Below, piece after piece: positions 1-5,490 of a DNA stretch of 5,490 bases. The notes below the pieces were generated by a model. It worked only from the letters and a program-made list of their open reading frames with translations. It was not told where the DNA came from and searched no databases. The DNA is from Bacteroidales bacterium UBA1628 (GTDB lineage: Bacteria; Bacteroidota; Bacteroidia; Bacteroidales; UBA932), in contig DCMG01000059.1 in NCBI GenBank assembly GCA_002321335.1, forward strand, positions 1 through 5,490. The letters are read 5' to 3'. The position numbers were made by a program, and so were the translations under genes. Each line of letters opens with the position of its first letter. Position 1 is the first letter of the stretch.

Positions 1-36
1 GATATGGGTGGGCAATCGCCCTCGAACGTGAGATAA
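1..36 (+). CDS. Possible 3' end of an upstream gene (partial, unidentified)
   Basis: In frame 1 the window opens with DMGGQSPSNVR and then TAA at 34-36. This stop shares one base with the ATG at 36 (TAATG), an arrangement typical of translationally coupled genes. Eleven residues are too few to identify a family. Frame 3 (YGWAIALERE) also looks protein-like and runs without a stop into the GH130 gene, so the true frame of the upstream gene is uncertain. Frame 2 stops at 29-31. The higher GC here than in 36-95 suggests that these bases are coding. Confidence 0.3.
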   Translation, partial: DMGGQSPSNVR

Positions 37-1259
37 TGTTTTTATACAGCAAGCAATTGCCTACTTGCGAGATGCAAAAGTTGAATATATTTGAGATGGA
101 TTTTGAAGAAAGATTGAAGTGGCTGGAGGCCGAACACGAAAAGCTGGTCTCATTGAAGAATGAGCCTGTCTATGTCAACGGGGTCTATGAAAGGTATAAG
201 TATCCGGTGCTTACCGGCGCTCATGCCCCTTTGTTTTGGAGGTACGACCTTGATCCCGTGACGAATCCTTATCTTGAGGAAAGGTTCGGAATCCATGCGA
301 CTTTCAACTCCGGTGCCATCAAGTGGAACGGGAAATACGTCCTTGCCGTCCGTGTCGAGGGCGCTGACAGGAAATCATTCTTCGCGATCGCAGAGAGCCC
401 GAACGGAGTGGATAATTTTCGCTTCTGGGACAGGCCGATCACGATGCCTGAATATGGCGAGCCGGCCACCAATGTCTATGACATGAGGCTTACCGCCCAC
501 GAGGACGGCTGGATCTACGGAGTGTTCTGTGTGGAGCGCAAGGACCCTTCCGCTCCGGCGGGGGACCTGTCCTCGGCTGTGGCCTGCGCTGGAATCGCAA
601 GGACAAAGGATTTGGTTCATTGGGACAGGCTTCCAGACCTTAAGTCTGACTCGCAGCAGAGGAATGTCGTGCTTCATCCGGAGTTTGTGGACGGGAAATA
701 TGCCCTTTACACAAGGCCGCAGGACGGATTCATCGACGCTGGCAACGGTGGCGGCATCGGCTGGACCCTTGTGGATGACATCACGGACGCCGAGGTCAAG
801 GAGGAGAAAATCATCAACCTTCGTCACTACCACACGATCAAGGAACTCAAGAACGGTGAAGGGCCGGCTCCGATCAGGACATCGAAGGGGTGGCTGCATC
901 TGGCGCATGGGGTAAGAGGCTGTGCCTCGGGGCTTCGCTATGTCCTTTACCTGTACATGACATCTTTGGATGATCCTTCAAAGGTGATCGCCGAGCCGGC
1001 GGGGTTCTTCATGGCTCCGGAGGGTGAGGAATATGTCGGGGATGTGATGAACGTGCTGTTCACGAACGGTTGGATCGCTGACGAGGACGGGAAGATATTC
1101 ATCTACTACGCTTCCTGCGACACCAGGATGCATGTGGCGACCTCCACGGTTGACAGGCTGGTGGACTACTGCTTCGGCACCGAGCCGGACGGCCTTTCCA
1201 CCGGTGAGTCCGTCCGCACGCTCAACAGGTTGATTGATAAAAATTTGGGAATATTATAA
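36..1259 (+). CDS. GH130_1 4-O-beta-D-mannosyl-D-glucose phosphorylase (mannosylglucose phosphorylase, MGP)
   Basis: This is a cytoplasmic inverting phosphorylase expected to convert Man-beta-1,4-Glc plus phosphate into alpha-mannose 1-phosphate and glucose. The five-bladed propeller fold of the family covers almost the whole protein. Numbered from the ATG at 36, it carries VRVEGADRKSFFAIAESPNG (106-124), ATNVYDMRLTAHEDGW (144-159), SQQRNVVLHPEF (206-217), YTRPQDGFID (225-234), LAHGVR (289-294) and YYASCDTRMHVATS (357-370). These closely resemble the Bacteroides fragilis MGP as I remember it. D149 corresponds to the general acid Asp131 of that enzyme. There is no signal peptide. The start is unsettled: ATG 36 overlaps a possible upstream TAA, but family length favours ATG 96 (MDFEERL, about 387 aa), and ATG 72 is also possible. 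Residues 1-20 are AT-rich and have no family counterpart. A GH130_2 mannooligosaccharide phosphorylase is the alternative, but these motifs fit subfamily 1 better. Confidence 0.93.
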   Translation: MFLYSKQLPTCEMQKLNIFEMDFEERLKWLEAEHEKLVSLKNEPVYVNGVYERYKYPVLTGAHAPLFWRYDLDPVTNPYLEERFGIHATFNSGAIKWNGKYVLAVRVEGADRKSFFAIAESPNGVDNFRFWDRPITMPEYGEPATNVYDMRLTAHEDGWIYGVFCVERKDPSAPAGDLSSAVACAGIARTKDLVHWDRLPDLKSDSQQRNVVLHPEFVDGKYALYTRPQDGFIDAGNGGGIGWTLVDDITDAEVKEEKIINLRHYHTIKELKNGEGPAPIRTSKGWLHLAHGVRGCASGLRYVLYLYMTSLDDPSKVIAEPAGFFMAPEGEEYVGDVMNVLFTNGWIADEDGKIFIYYASCDTRMHVATSTVDRLVDYCFGTEPDGLSTGESVRTLNRLIDKNLGIL

Positions 1260-1266
1260 TTGGTGA

Positions 1267-1293
1267 CGGTCACTTCGACAAGCTCAGTGACCG
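1267..1293 (+). repeat. REP-like palindromic unit 1 (complete)
   Basis: CGGTCACT (1267-1274) is the exact reverse complement of AGTGACCG (1286-1293). They form an 8-bp stem around the 11-base loop TCGACAAGCTC. The core TTCGACAAGCTCAG matches a short intergenic repeat that recurs in many bacterial genomes, including Bacteroidota (from memory). The left arm also forms a small palindrome with the bases before it (GTGAC-G-GTCAC, 1263-1273). Confidence 0.75.
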
Positions 1294-1302
1294 AACTCAG
1301 AT

Positions 1303-1321
1303 GGTCGCTGAGCCTGACAAA
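1303..1321 (-). repeat. REP-like unit 2 (degenerate, inverted relative to unit 1)
   Basis: GGTCGCTGAGC at 1303-1313 is followed by CTGACAAA, which aligns with the loop and right arm of unit 3 with a few substitutions. The first 11 bases can pair with GCTCAGTGACC of unit 1 (1282-1292), giving ten Watson-Crick pairs and one G-U pair over a 10-base loop. The right half of the palindrome has decayed. Confidence 0.55.
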
Positions 1322-1341
1322 AAGCATAGATAAAACACTGA

Positions 1342-1364
1342 CGGTCGCTGAGCTTGTCGAAGCG
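1342..1364 (-). repeat. REP-like unit 3 (inverted copy of unit 1)
   Basis: This 23-base stretch starts CGGTCGCT and ends GTCGAAGCG. It is identical to the reverse complement of 1271-1293 at 21 of 23 positions. In a transcript the two would form a long stem with one G-U pair and one A-C mismatch, enclosing unit 2. Its own short palindrome is damaged: only CGCT (1346-1349) and AGCG (1361-1364) remain complementary. Confidence 0.7.
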
Positions 1365-1400
1365 CTGTTTTCAAGAATAATCTCATAAATAATCGCAAAA

Positions 1401-2924
1401 ATGGAAAAGATAAGGACCGGTTTAGCGGAAAAGATCGGCTACGGCTTCGGAGACATGTCTTCCTCAATGTTCTGGAAGATATTCTCCTACTACCTCCCGT
1501 TCTTCTACAGCAACATATTCGGACTCACCCTTGATCAGGTCGCCCTGCTTCTGGTCGTCACCAGGATCTGGGACGCTGTAACAGACCCGATGATGGGAGT
1601 GCTGGCCGACAGGACCACGACGAAATGGGGAAAATACCGCCCTTATCTTCTTCTGATGGCAATCCCGTTCGCCCTGAGCGGAATATTCCTGTTCTCCACC
1701 CCCGCCGCGTCCCCGACCGTCAAACTTGTCTGGGCTTACCTTACCTACATCATGATGATGACGGTCTACACAGGCATCAACGTGCCTTACGGAGCGATGT
1801 TGGGAGTCATGACGGACAATTCTGACACCAAGACCGTGCTTAGTTCGTACAGGATGTTCTTTGCCTACGGCGGCAGTTTCCTGGCCCTGTTCTGCTGGGA
1901 GCCTCTGTGCAGACTTCTTGGAGGCTACGACGCCCCGTCCGGCTGGAGGAACGCGATGATTGTCATCGCCACTTTCTGCCTCATCCTGTTCCTGTTCTGC
2001 TTCAGGATGACAAGAGAGAAACTGCGCACCGTCAGCAAGGTCTCCGTCGTCAGCGACCTGAAATCCCTTTTGCGCAATGCTCCATGGTGGATTCTCATCG
2101 GAGCCGCGCTCTGTTCTAACCTCTTCAATACAGTCAGGGGAAGCACGGTGGCGTACTTCTTCAACGATGTCATCGGGCAGAATGTACGCCTGAATCTCGG
2201 CTCATGGAGTTTTCTGTTCTATGCCGGCCTGTTCCTGTCCATAGGTGAAGTCTGCAACATGGTTGGAGTGGCCCTTGCCGTCCCTCTTTCCGAAAAACTC
2301 GGCAAGAAAAGCACCTACATGCTTTCTTTCACTGCTCTGATCCTGTTCAGTGCCTTGCTCTTCTACATTCCGATCAGTCAGGGCGGGTACTATTGGATGC
2401 TGGTCCTTCAGATTGTGATCAGTGTGTTCACTGGAGTGATCTCTCCGTTGGTCTGGAGCATGTACGCCGATGTCAGTGATTTCGCTGAGAACCGTGACGG
2501 AACCGCCTCGACCGGCCTGATCTTCTCTTCCGCCTCCATGGCTCAGAAATTCGGTGGCGCCTTCGGCGGTTTCGCCGTGATGTGGCTCCTCAAGGCATTC
2601 GACTACAACACCGCTCCAGGGGCCGTTCAGACTCCTGAGGCCATCAACGGCCTGTGGCTTCTGATGAGTTGGATCCCAGCCATCGTGGCCGGTCTTGCTG
2701 TTGTCGTGATCTTCTTCTATCCTTTGACGAGGAGCAGAATGATCGCCATTCAGGATGAACTGGCAATCAAGAGAGCCATGGAGTTGGGCGACAAGCCTGA
2801 GGCTTCCGAGGAGATGGAAACCTCTTCACGTCTCTGGAGAGGTCTTCCTAAGGTTATGCGTTGGGTGATGGCCGTTCTTGTGGCCATCCTTGCGCTCGAA
2901 CTAATATTCATTATTCTGAAATAA
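1401..2924 (+). CDS. GPH-family (MelB-like) sugar:cation symporter, probably for beta-1,4-linked disaccharides
   Basis: This 507-aa inner-membrane transporter belongs to the glycoside-pentoside-hexuronide:cation symporter branch of the MFS. The N-terminal signature GYGFGDMSSSMFW (13-25) is followed by WDAVTDP (57-63). D58 and D62 have the spacing of MelB Asp55 and Asp59, which bind the coupling cation. The loop 2-3 motif DRTTTKWGKYRPYL (70-83) is also present. K383 in AQKFGGAFGG matches the position of MelB Lys377, and MYADVSDFAENRDG (354-367) is the conserved segment before helix 11. I count about 12 core helices, from roughly 22 to 442. A charged linker (about 443-486) and one more hydrophobic stretch (VMRWVMAVLVAILALELIFI, 485-504) follow. 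The start lies after an A-rich leader. Its position between two disaccharide phosphorylases suggests that it imports mannosylglucose and/or cellobiose. Substrate and coupling ion (Na+ or H+) are not readable from sequence. Confidence 0.93.
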   Translation: MEKIRTGLAEKIGYGFGDMSSSMFWKIFSYYLPFFYSNIFGLTLDQVALLLVVTRIWDAVTDPMMGVLADRTTTKWGKYRPYLLLMAIPFALSGIFLFSTPAASPTVKLVWAYLTYIMMMTVYTGINVPYGAMLGVMTDNSDTKTVLSSYRMFFAYGGSFLALFCWEPLCRLLGGYDAPSGWRNAMIVIATFCLILFLFCFRMTREKLRTVSKVSVVSDLKSLLRNAPWWILIGAALCSNLFNTVRGSTVAYFFNDVIGQNVRLNLGSWSFLFYAGLFLSIGEVCNMVGVALAVPLSEKLGKKSTYMLSFTALILFSALLFYIPISQGGYYWMLVLQIVISVFTGVISPLVWSMYADVSDFAENRDGTASTGLIFSSASMAQKFGGAFGGFAVMWLLKAFDYNTAPGAVQTPEAINGLWLLMSWIPAIVAGLAVVVIFFYPLTRSRMIAIQDELAIKRAMELGDKPEASEEMETSSRLWRGLPKVMRWVMAVLVAILALELIFIILK

Positions 2925-2928
2925 AGGA
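2923..2928 (+). promoter_or_regulatory. Shine-Dalgarno-like site of the GH94 gene
   Basis: AAAGGA overlaps the symporter stop codon (TAA 2922-2924) and sits 10 bases before the ATG at 2939. It is the clearest Shine-Dalgarno-like sequence in the window. It supports the 2939 start over the longer in-frame extension from 2861, whose residues lie inside the symporter gene and have no family counterpart. The overlap with the stop suggests translational coupling. Confidence 0.55.
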
Positions 2929-2938
2929 ATATTCTGAA

Positions 2939-5347
2939 ATGATGGACTACGGTCATTTTGACGATTCGGCCAGAGAGTTCGTGATCACTGATCCCGCTAC
3001 TCCTTGGCCTTGGATAAACTATCTCGGAACCGAGAATTTCTTTTCGTTGATTTCAGGGACCGCGGGAGGATATTCATTCTACCGTGACGCAAAGTTCCGC
3101 CGCCTGACCCGCTACCGCTACAACGGAGTGCCGATGGACGCGGGAGGAAGGTATTTCTACATCAATGACGGGGGCTGCGTCTGGAGTCCGGGCTGGAAGC
3201 CGTGCAAGACCCCGCTTGATTTCTACGAGTGCCGTCACGGGATGGGGTACACACGCATTGCCGGCGAAAAGAATGGCCTGAGGGTGAGCGAGTTGTTCTT
3301 CGTCCCTCTTGGCTACGACTGCGAGATCCAGAAAGTCACGCTGGAAAACCGTGGTGAGACCGCAAAGAAATTTAAGTTATGGTCGTTCGTGGAATGGTGC
3401 CTTTGGAACGCCGAGACCGACATGGAGAATTTCCAACGGAATCTCTCCACCGGTGAGGTTGAGGTAGAAGGGAGTGTCATCTACCACAAGACCGAGTACC
3501 GGGAGCGCCGTGACCACTACGCCTTCTACGGAGTCAACGCCAACATAGACGGCTTTGACACAGACAGGGACTCGTTCATCGGGATGTACAACGGATTCGA
3601 CAATCCTCAAAACGTGATGGCCGGAAAGTCTTCGCAGTCAATCGCCCATGGCTGGAGTCCGGTAGCCTCGCACTGCCTTGAGCTCACGCTTGGGCCGGGC
3701 GAGTCCAAAGATCTTGTCTTCGTGCTTGGCTACGCTGAGAATCCGTCCGGCTCGAAGTTCGTGAAACCTACAGGCTATGAACTGAATTCCGGCTCTGGAG
3801 TGATCAACAAGGAAGTTGCCAGAAAGGTGATGGCCGCATTTGACACCTCGGAGAAGGTCGATGAGGCTTTCGTTGCGTTGAGGCACTATTGGGAGGGACT
3901 TCTGGGCAACTTCTCCCTCGCCTCCGGTGTGCCGGAGCTTGACAGGATGGTCAACATCTGGAATCAGTACCAGTGCATGGTCACGTTCTTGATGAGCCGA
4001 AGCGCCAGCTTCTTCGAGAGCGGAATCGGCAGAGGAATGGGATTCCGGGATTCCAACCAGGATCTTCTGGGAATAGTGCATCAGATTCCGGACCGGGCGC
4101 GTCAGAGAATCCTCGACATAGCGGCGACCCAGTTTCCGGACGGCAGCTGCTATCACCAGTACCAGCCGCTCACAAAGCGCGGCAACGATGGCATCGGCGG
4201 AGGGTTCAACGATGACCCTCTCTGGCTGCTCGTGGGCGTGGATGCCTACCTGCGCGAGACCGGAGACTTCACGATCCTTGATGAATATGTCCAATTCAAT
4301 AACGTCCCCGGCAGCGAAAAGACTCTCCTTGAGCATCTTGTGGTCAGTTTTGAATATGTCTGTGGACATCTCGGCCCTCATGGCCTGCCCCTCATCGGAC
4401 GGGCGGACTGGAATGATTGCCTGAATCTGAACTGCTTCTCCACCGATCCCGATGAGTCTTTTCAGACCACGGAGAACAAGACCGAGGGCAGCAAGGCAGA
4501 GTCCGTGATGATAGCGGGATTGTTTGTCTTTGCGGGAACCCGCTACGCTGAGCTTCTTGACCACTTGGGCAAGAATTCTTCGGCTGTTCGTAAGGCTGTG
4601 ACAGGCATGTCCGAGGCCATCAAGGAATATGGCTGGGACGGGAACTGGTTCATTAGGGCCTACGATTTTTTCGGTCGGAAGATCGGGTCGAAGGACTGCG
4701 AGGAAGGCAGGATATTCATAGAAAGCCAAGGTTGGTGCTCCATGGCGCGTGTCGGAGCTGAAGAAGGCTTCTGCGACAAGGCGTTGGATTCCGTGAAGGA
4801 GCGTCTGGAATGCCCTCACGGCATCGTGCTCAACAATCCAGCGTTCAGCAGGTACTATCCTGAATATGGCGAGATTTCCTCATACCCTGAGGGTTACAAG
4901 GAAAACGCAGGCGTTTTCTGCCACAACAACGCTTGGATCATCATCGCCGAGGCCATGGCCGGACGGTCCGAGGACGCTTGGAGACATTATTGTCAGATAG
5001 CTCCGGCATTCATCAAAGACCAGGCTCTTCACAAGGTGGAGCCTTACGTCTATTGTCAGATGGTGGCTGGAAAGGATGCCGCGCGTCCTGGAGAAGGCAA
5101 GAACAGTTGGCTGACTGGCACCGCCGCATGGAACTGGAACGCTGTCTCTGAATATCTTCTCGGAGTGAAACCCCGGTTCGACGGCCTTCTGATTGAGCCT
5201 TGTCTGCCAGCGTCCATCCACGAATATAAGATTCACAGGGTTTTCCGTGACGCTGTCTATGACATCACGATCCGTTATTCCGCCACGGGACAATCCTATT
5301 TTATACCATATTCCCCAGGACATCATGAACTGACTTTGGATTTGTAG
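2939..5347 (+). CDS. GH94 cellobiose phosphorylase
   Basis: This cytoplasmic inverting phosphorylase should convert cellobiose plus phosphate into alpha-glucose 1-phosphate and glucose. At 802 aa from ATG 2939 it has normal family length (about 800-820). The protein opens with the classic GHFDDSAREFVITDPATPWP and YLGTENFF segments. The N-terminal beta-sandwich covers about 1-280, a helical linker follows, the (alpha/alpha)6 barrel spans about 330-720, and a beta-domain closes it. D490 in GRADWNDCLNLN (487-498) is the predicted general acid (Asp490 in the Cellvibrio gilvus enzyme). R365 and D371 in GRGMGFRDSNQD fit the glucose-binding Arg362 and Asp368. E645, Y649, K654, E655 and H662 in GEISSYPEGYKENAGVFCH fit Glu649, Tyr653, Lys658, Glu659 and His666. 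These residue equivalences are from memory. The intact acceptor-site Glu and Tyr argue against chitobiose phosphorylase. A start at the adjacent ATG 2942 is equally possible. The gene begins 14 bp after the symporter and should be co-transcribed with it. Confidence 0.95.
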   Translation: MMDYGHFDDSAREFVITDPATPWPWINYLGTENFFSLISGTAGGYSFYRDAKFRRLTRYRYNGVPMDAGGRYFYINDGGCVWSPGWKPCKTPLDFYECRHGMGYTRIAGEKNGLRVSELFFVPLGYDCEIQKVTLENRGETAKKFKLWSFVEWCLWNAETDMENFQRNLSTGEVEVEGSVIYHKTEYRERRDHYAFYGVNANIDGFDTDRDSFIGMYNGFDNPQNVMAGKSSQSIAHGWSPVASHCLELTLGPGESKDLVFVLGYAENPSGSKFVKPTGYELNSGSGVINKEVARKVMAAFDTSEKVDEAFVALRHYWEGLLGNFSLASGVPELDRMVNIWNQYQCMVTFLMSRSASFFESGIGRGMGFRDSNQDLLGIVHQIPDRARQRILDIAATQFPDGSCYHQYQPLTKRGNDGIGGGFNDDPLWLLVGVDAYLRETGDFTILDEYVQFNNVPGSEKTLLEHLVVSFEYVCGHLGPHGLPLIGRADWNDCLNLNCFSTDPDESFQTTENKTEGSKAESVMIAGLFVFAGTRYAELLDHLGKNSSAVRKAVTGMSEAIKEYGWDGNWFIRAYDFFGRKIGSKDCEEGRIFIESQGWCSMARVGAEEGFCDKALDSVKERLECPHGIVLNNPAFSRYYPEYGEISSYPEGYKENAGVFCHNNAWIIIAEAMAGRSEDAWRHYCQIAPAFIKDQALHKVEPYVYCQMVAGKDAARPGEGKNSWLTGTAAWNWNAVSEYLLGVKPRFDGLLIEPCLPASIHEYKIHRVFRDAVYDITIRYSATGQSYFIPYSPGHHELTLDL

Positions 5348-5350
5348 ATT

Positions 5351-5490
5351 ATGAAATTAAAGAATATATTGCTCGCCATCGCGGCCCTGTTTATCTACAT
5401 TGGCCTTAATGCCAGTGATTTCCGCACTCTTTTGAACAACGGCTGGACTTTCTCCCTTGGTGACGCCTCTTCGATGAAGAAGGACTTCAC
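5351..5490 (+). CDS. Secreted GH2-type beta-glycosidase, N-terminal fragment (probably beta-galactosidase-like)
   Basis: The reading frame begins at the ATG three bases after the GH94 stop (TAG 5345-5347) and runs off the window after about 46 codons. It starts MKLKNILLAIAALFIYIGLN, a signal peptide with a lysine-containing n-region, a hydrophobic core and likely cleavage near LNA-S (about residue 21). No lipobox cysteine is present. The mature start, RTLLNNGWTFSLGDASS followed by MKKDFT, matches the opening of the GH2 sugar-binding domain, where W-x-F-x-L-G-D leads the first strand. That style is commoner in beta-galactosidases than in GH2 beta-mannosidases. The 3-bp gap indicates the same operon. 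The catalytic domain is not in the window, so the substrate is a guess. Unlike its neighbours it is exported, so it would act in the periplasm or outside the cell. Confidence 0.7.
   Translation, partial: MKLKNILLAIAALFIYIGLNASDFRTLLNNGWTFSLGDASSMKKDF

Larger units (their letters stand above)
1260..1400. other. Intergenic spacer with REP-like repeats, no gene
   Basis: This 141-bp gap separates the GH130 and symporter genes, while the two downstream gaps are only 14 and 3 bp. The left two thirds hold three related palindromic repeat units. The last 30 bases are A/T-rich (many AATAAT and AAAA runs), as usual ahead of Bacteroidota start codons. I found no match to the Bacteroides -7 box TAnnTTTG and no hairpin directly followed by a U-run. 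Neither an internal promoter nor a standard terminator can therefore be claimed. Confidence 0.8.

Noticed and set aside
86..93. TATATTTG, a perfect match to the Bacteroides -7 promoter box TAnnTTTG
   Set aside because: Transcription would start near 100, after the last plausible GH130 start at 96, and there is no good -33 TTTG at the right distance. Probably chance in an AT-rich stretch.
375..908. 177-codon minus-strand and 128-codon plus-strand frames within GH130
   Set aside because: Both overlap conserved GH130 motifs in other frames and their translations look like shadows (Arg/Ser-rich, no family resemblance).
1260..1380. Possible rho-independent terminator between GH130 and the symporter
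   Set aside because: The hairpins are real, but none is directly followed by a clear run of T. GTTTT after unit 3 is short and separated from the stem, and the downstream genes fit the same pathway.
2861..2938. Upstream in-frame extension of GH94 (26 extra residues)
   Set aside because: It lies inside the symporter gene, has no family counterpart, and an AAAGGA site is well placed for ATG 2939, after which the typical GH94 N-terminus begins at once.
3638..4819. 393-codon open frame on the minus strand inside the GH94 gene
   Set aside because: It lies wholly opposite a strongly conserved GH94 coding region. Its translation shows no recognisable motif, and long antisense frames are expected from the codon bias of this gene.

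Overview
The window looks like part of a carbohydrate-utilisation operon from a Bacteroidota (probably Bacteroidales, gut or rumen type) genome. This rests on the families present: a GH130_1 protein very like the characterised Bacteroides fragilis mannosylglucose phosphorylase, a GPH-type sugar symporter, and a secreted GH2-type enzyme. It also fits the A-rich, mostly Shine-Dalgarno-poor start regions and the moderate GC content. The genus cannot be fixed from the sequence. No SusC/SusD pair, regulator, RNA gene, CRISPR array, insertion sequence or phage gene is visible.

Layout, all on the + strand: (1) positions 1-35 are probably the end of an upstream gene, and their reading frame is unresolved. 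(2) A GH130_1 4-O-beta-D-mannosyl-D-glucose phosphorylase ends at 1259. (3) A 141-bp spacer, 1260-1400, carries a cluster of REP-like palindromic repeats. (4) A GPH/MelB-type sugar:cation symporter spans 1401-2924. (5) A GH94 cellobiose phosphorylase follows after 14 bp, at 2939-5347. (6) After 3 bp, at 5351, begins a signal-peptide-bearing GH2-type glycosidase that runs off the window.

Inferred pathway: the symporter imports beta-1,4-linked disaccharides. The GH130 enzyme phosphorolyses Man-Glc to mannose 1-phosphate plus glucose. The GH94 enzyme phosphorolyses cellobiose, and perhaps Glc-Man, to glucose 1-phosphate plus glucose or mannose. This would be an energy-saving cytoplasmic end stage for glucomannan or galactoglucomannan, with the exported GH2 enzyme trimming oligosaccharides outside the cytoplasm. 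The individual families are well known. The noteworthy points are the pairing of two phosphorylases around one transporter with no 2-epimerase between them, the repeat cluster inside the operon, the ambiguous 5' end of the GH130 gene, and an extra C-terminal membrane helix on the symporter.
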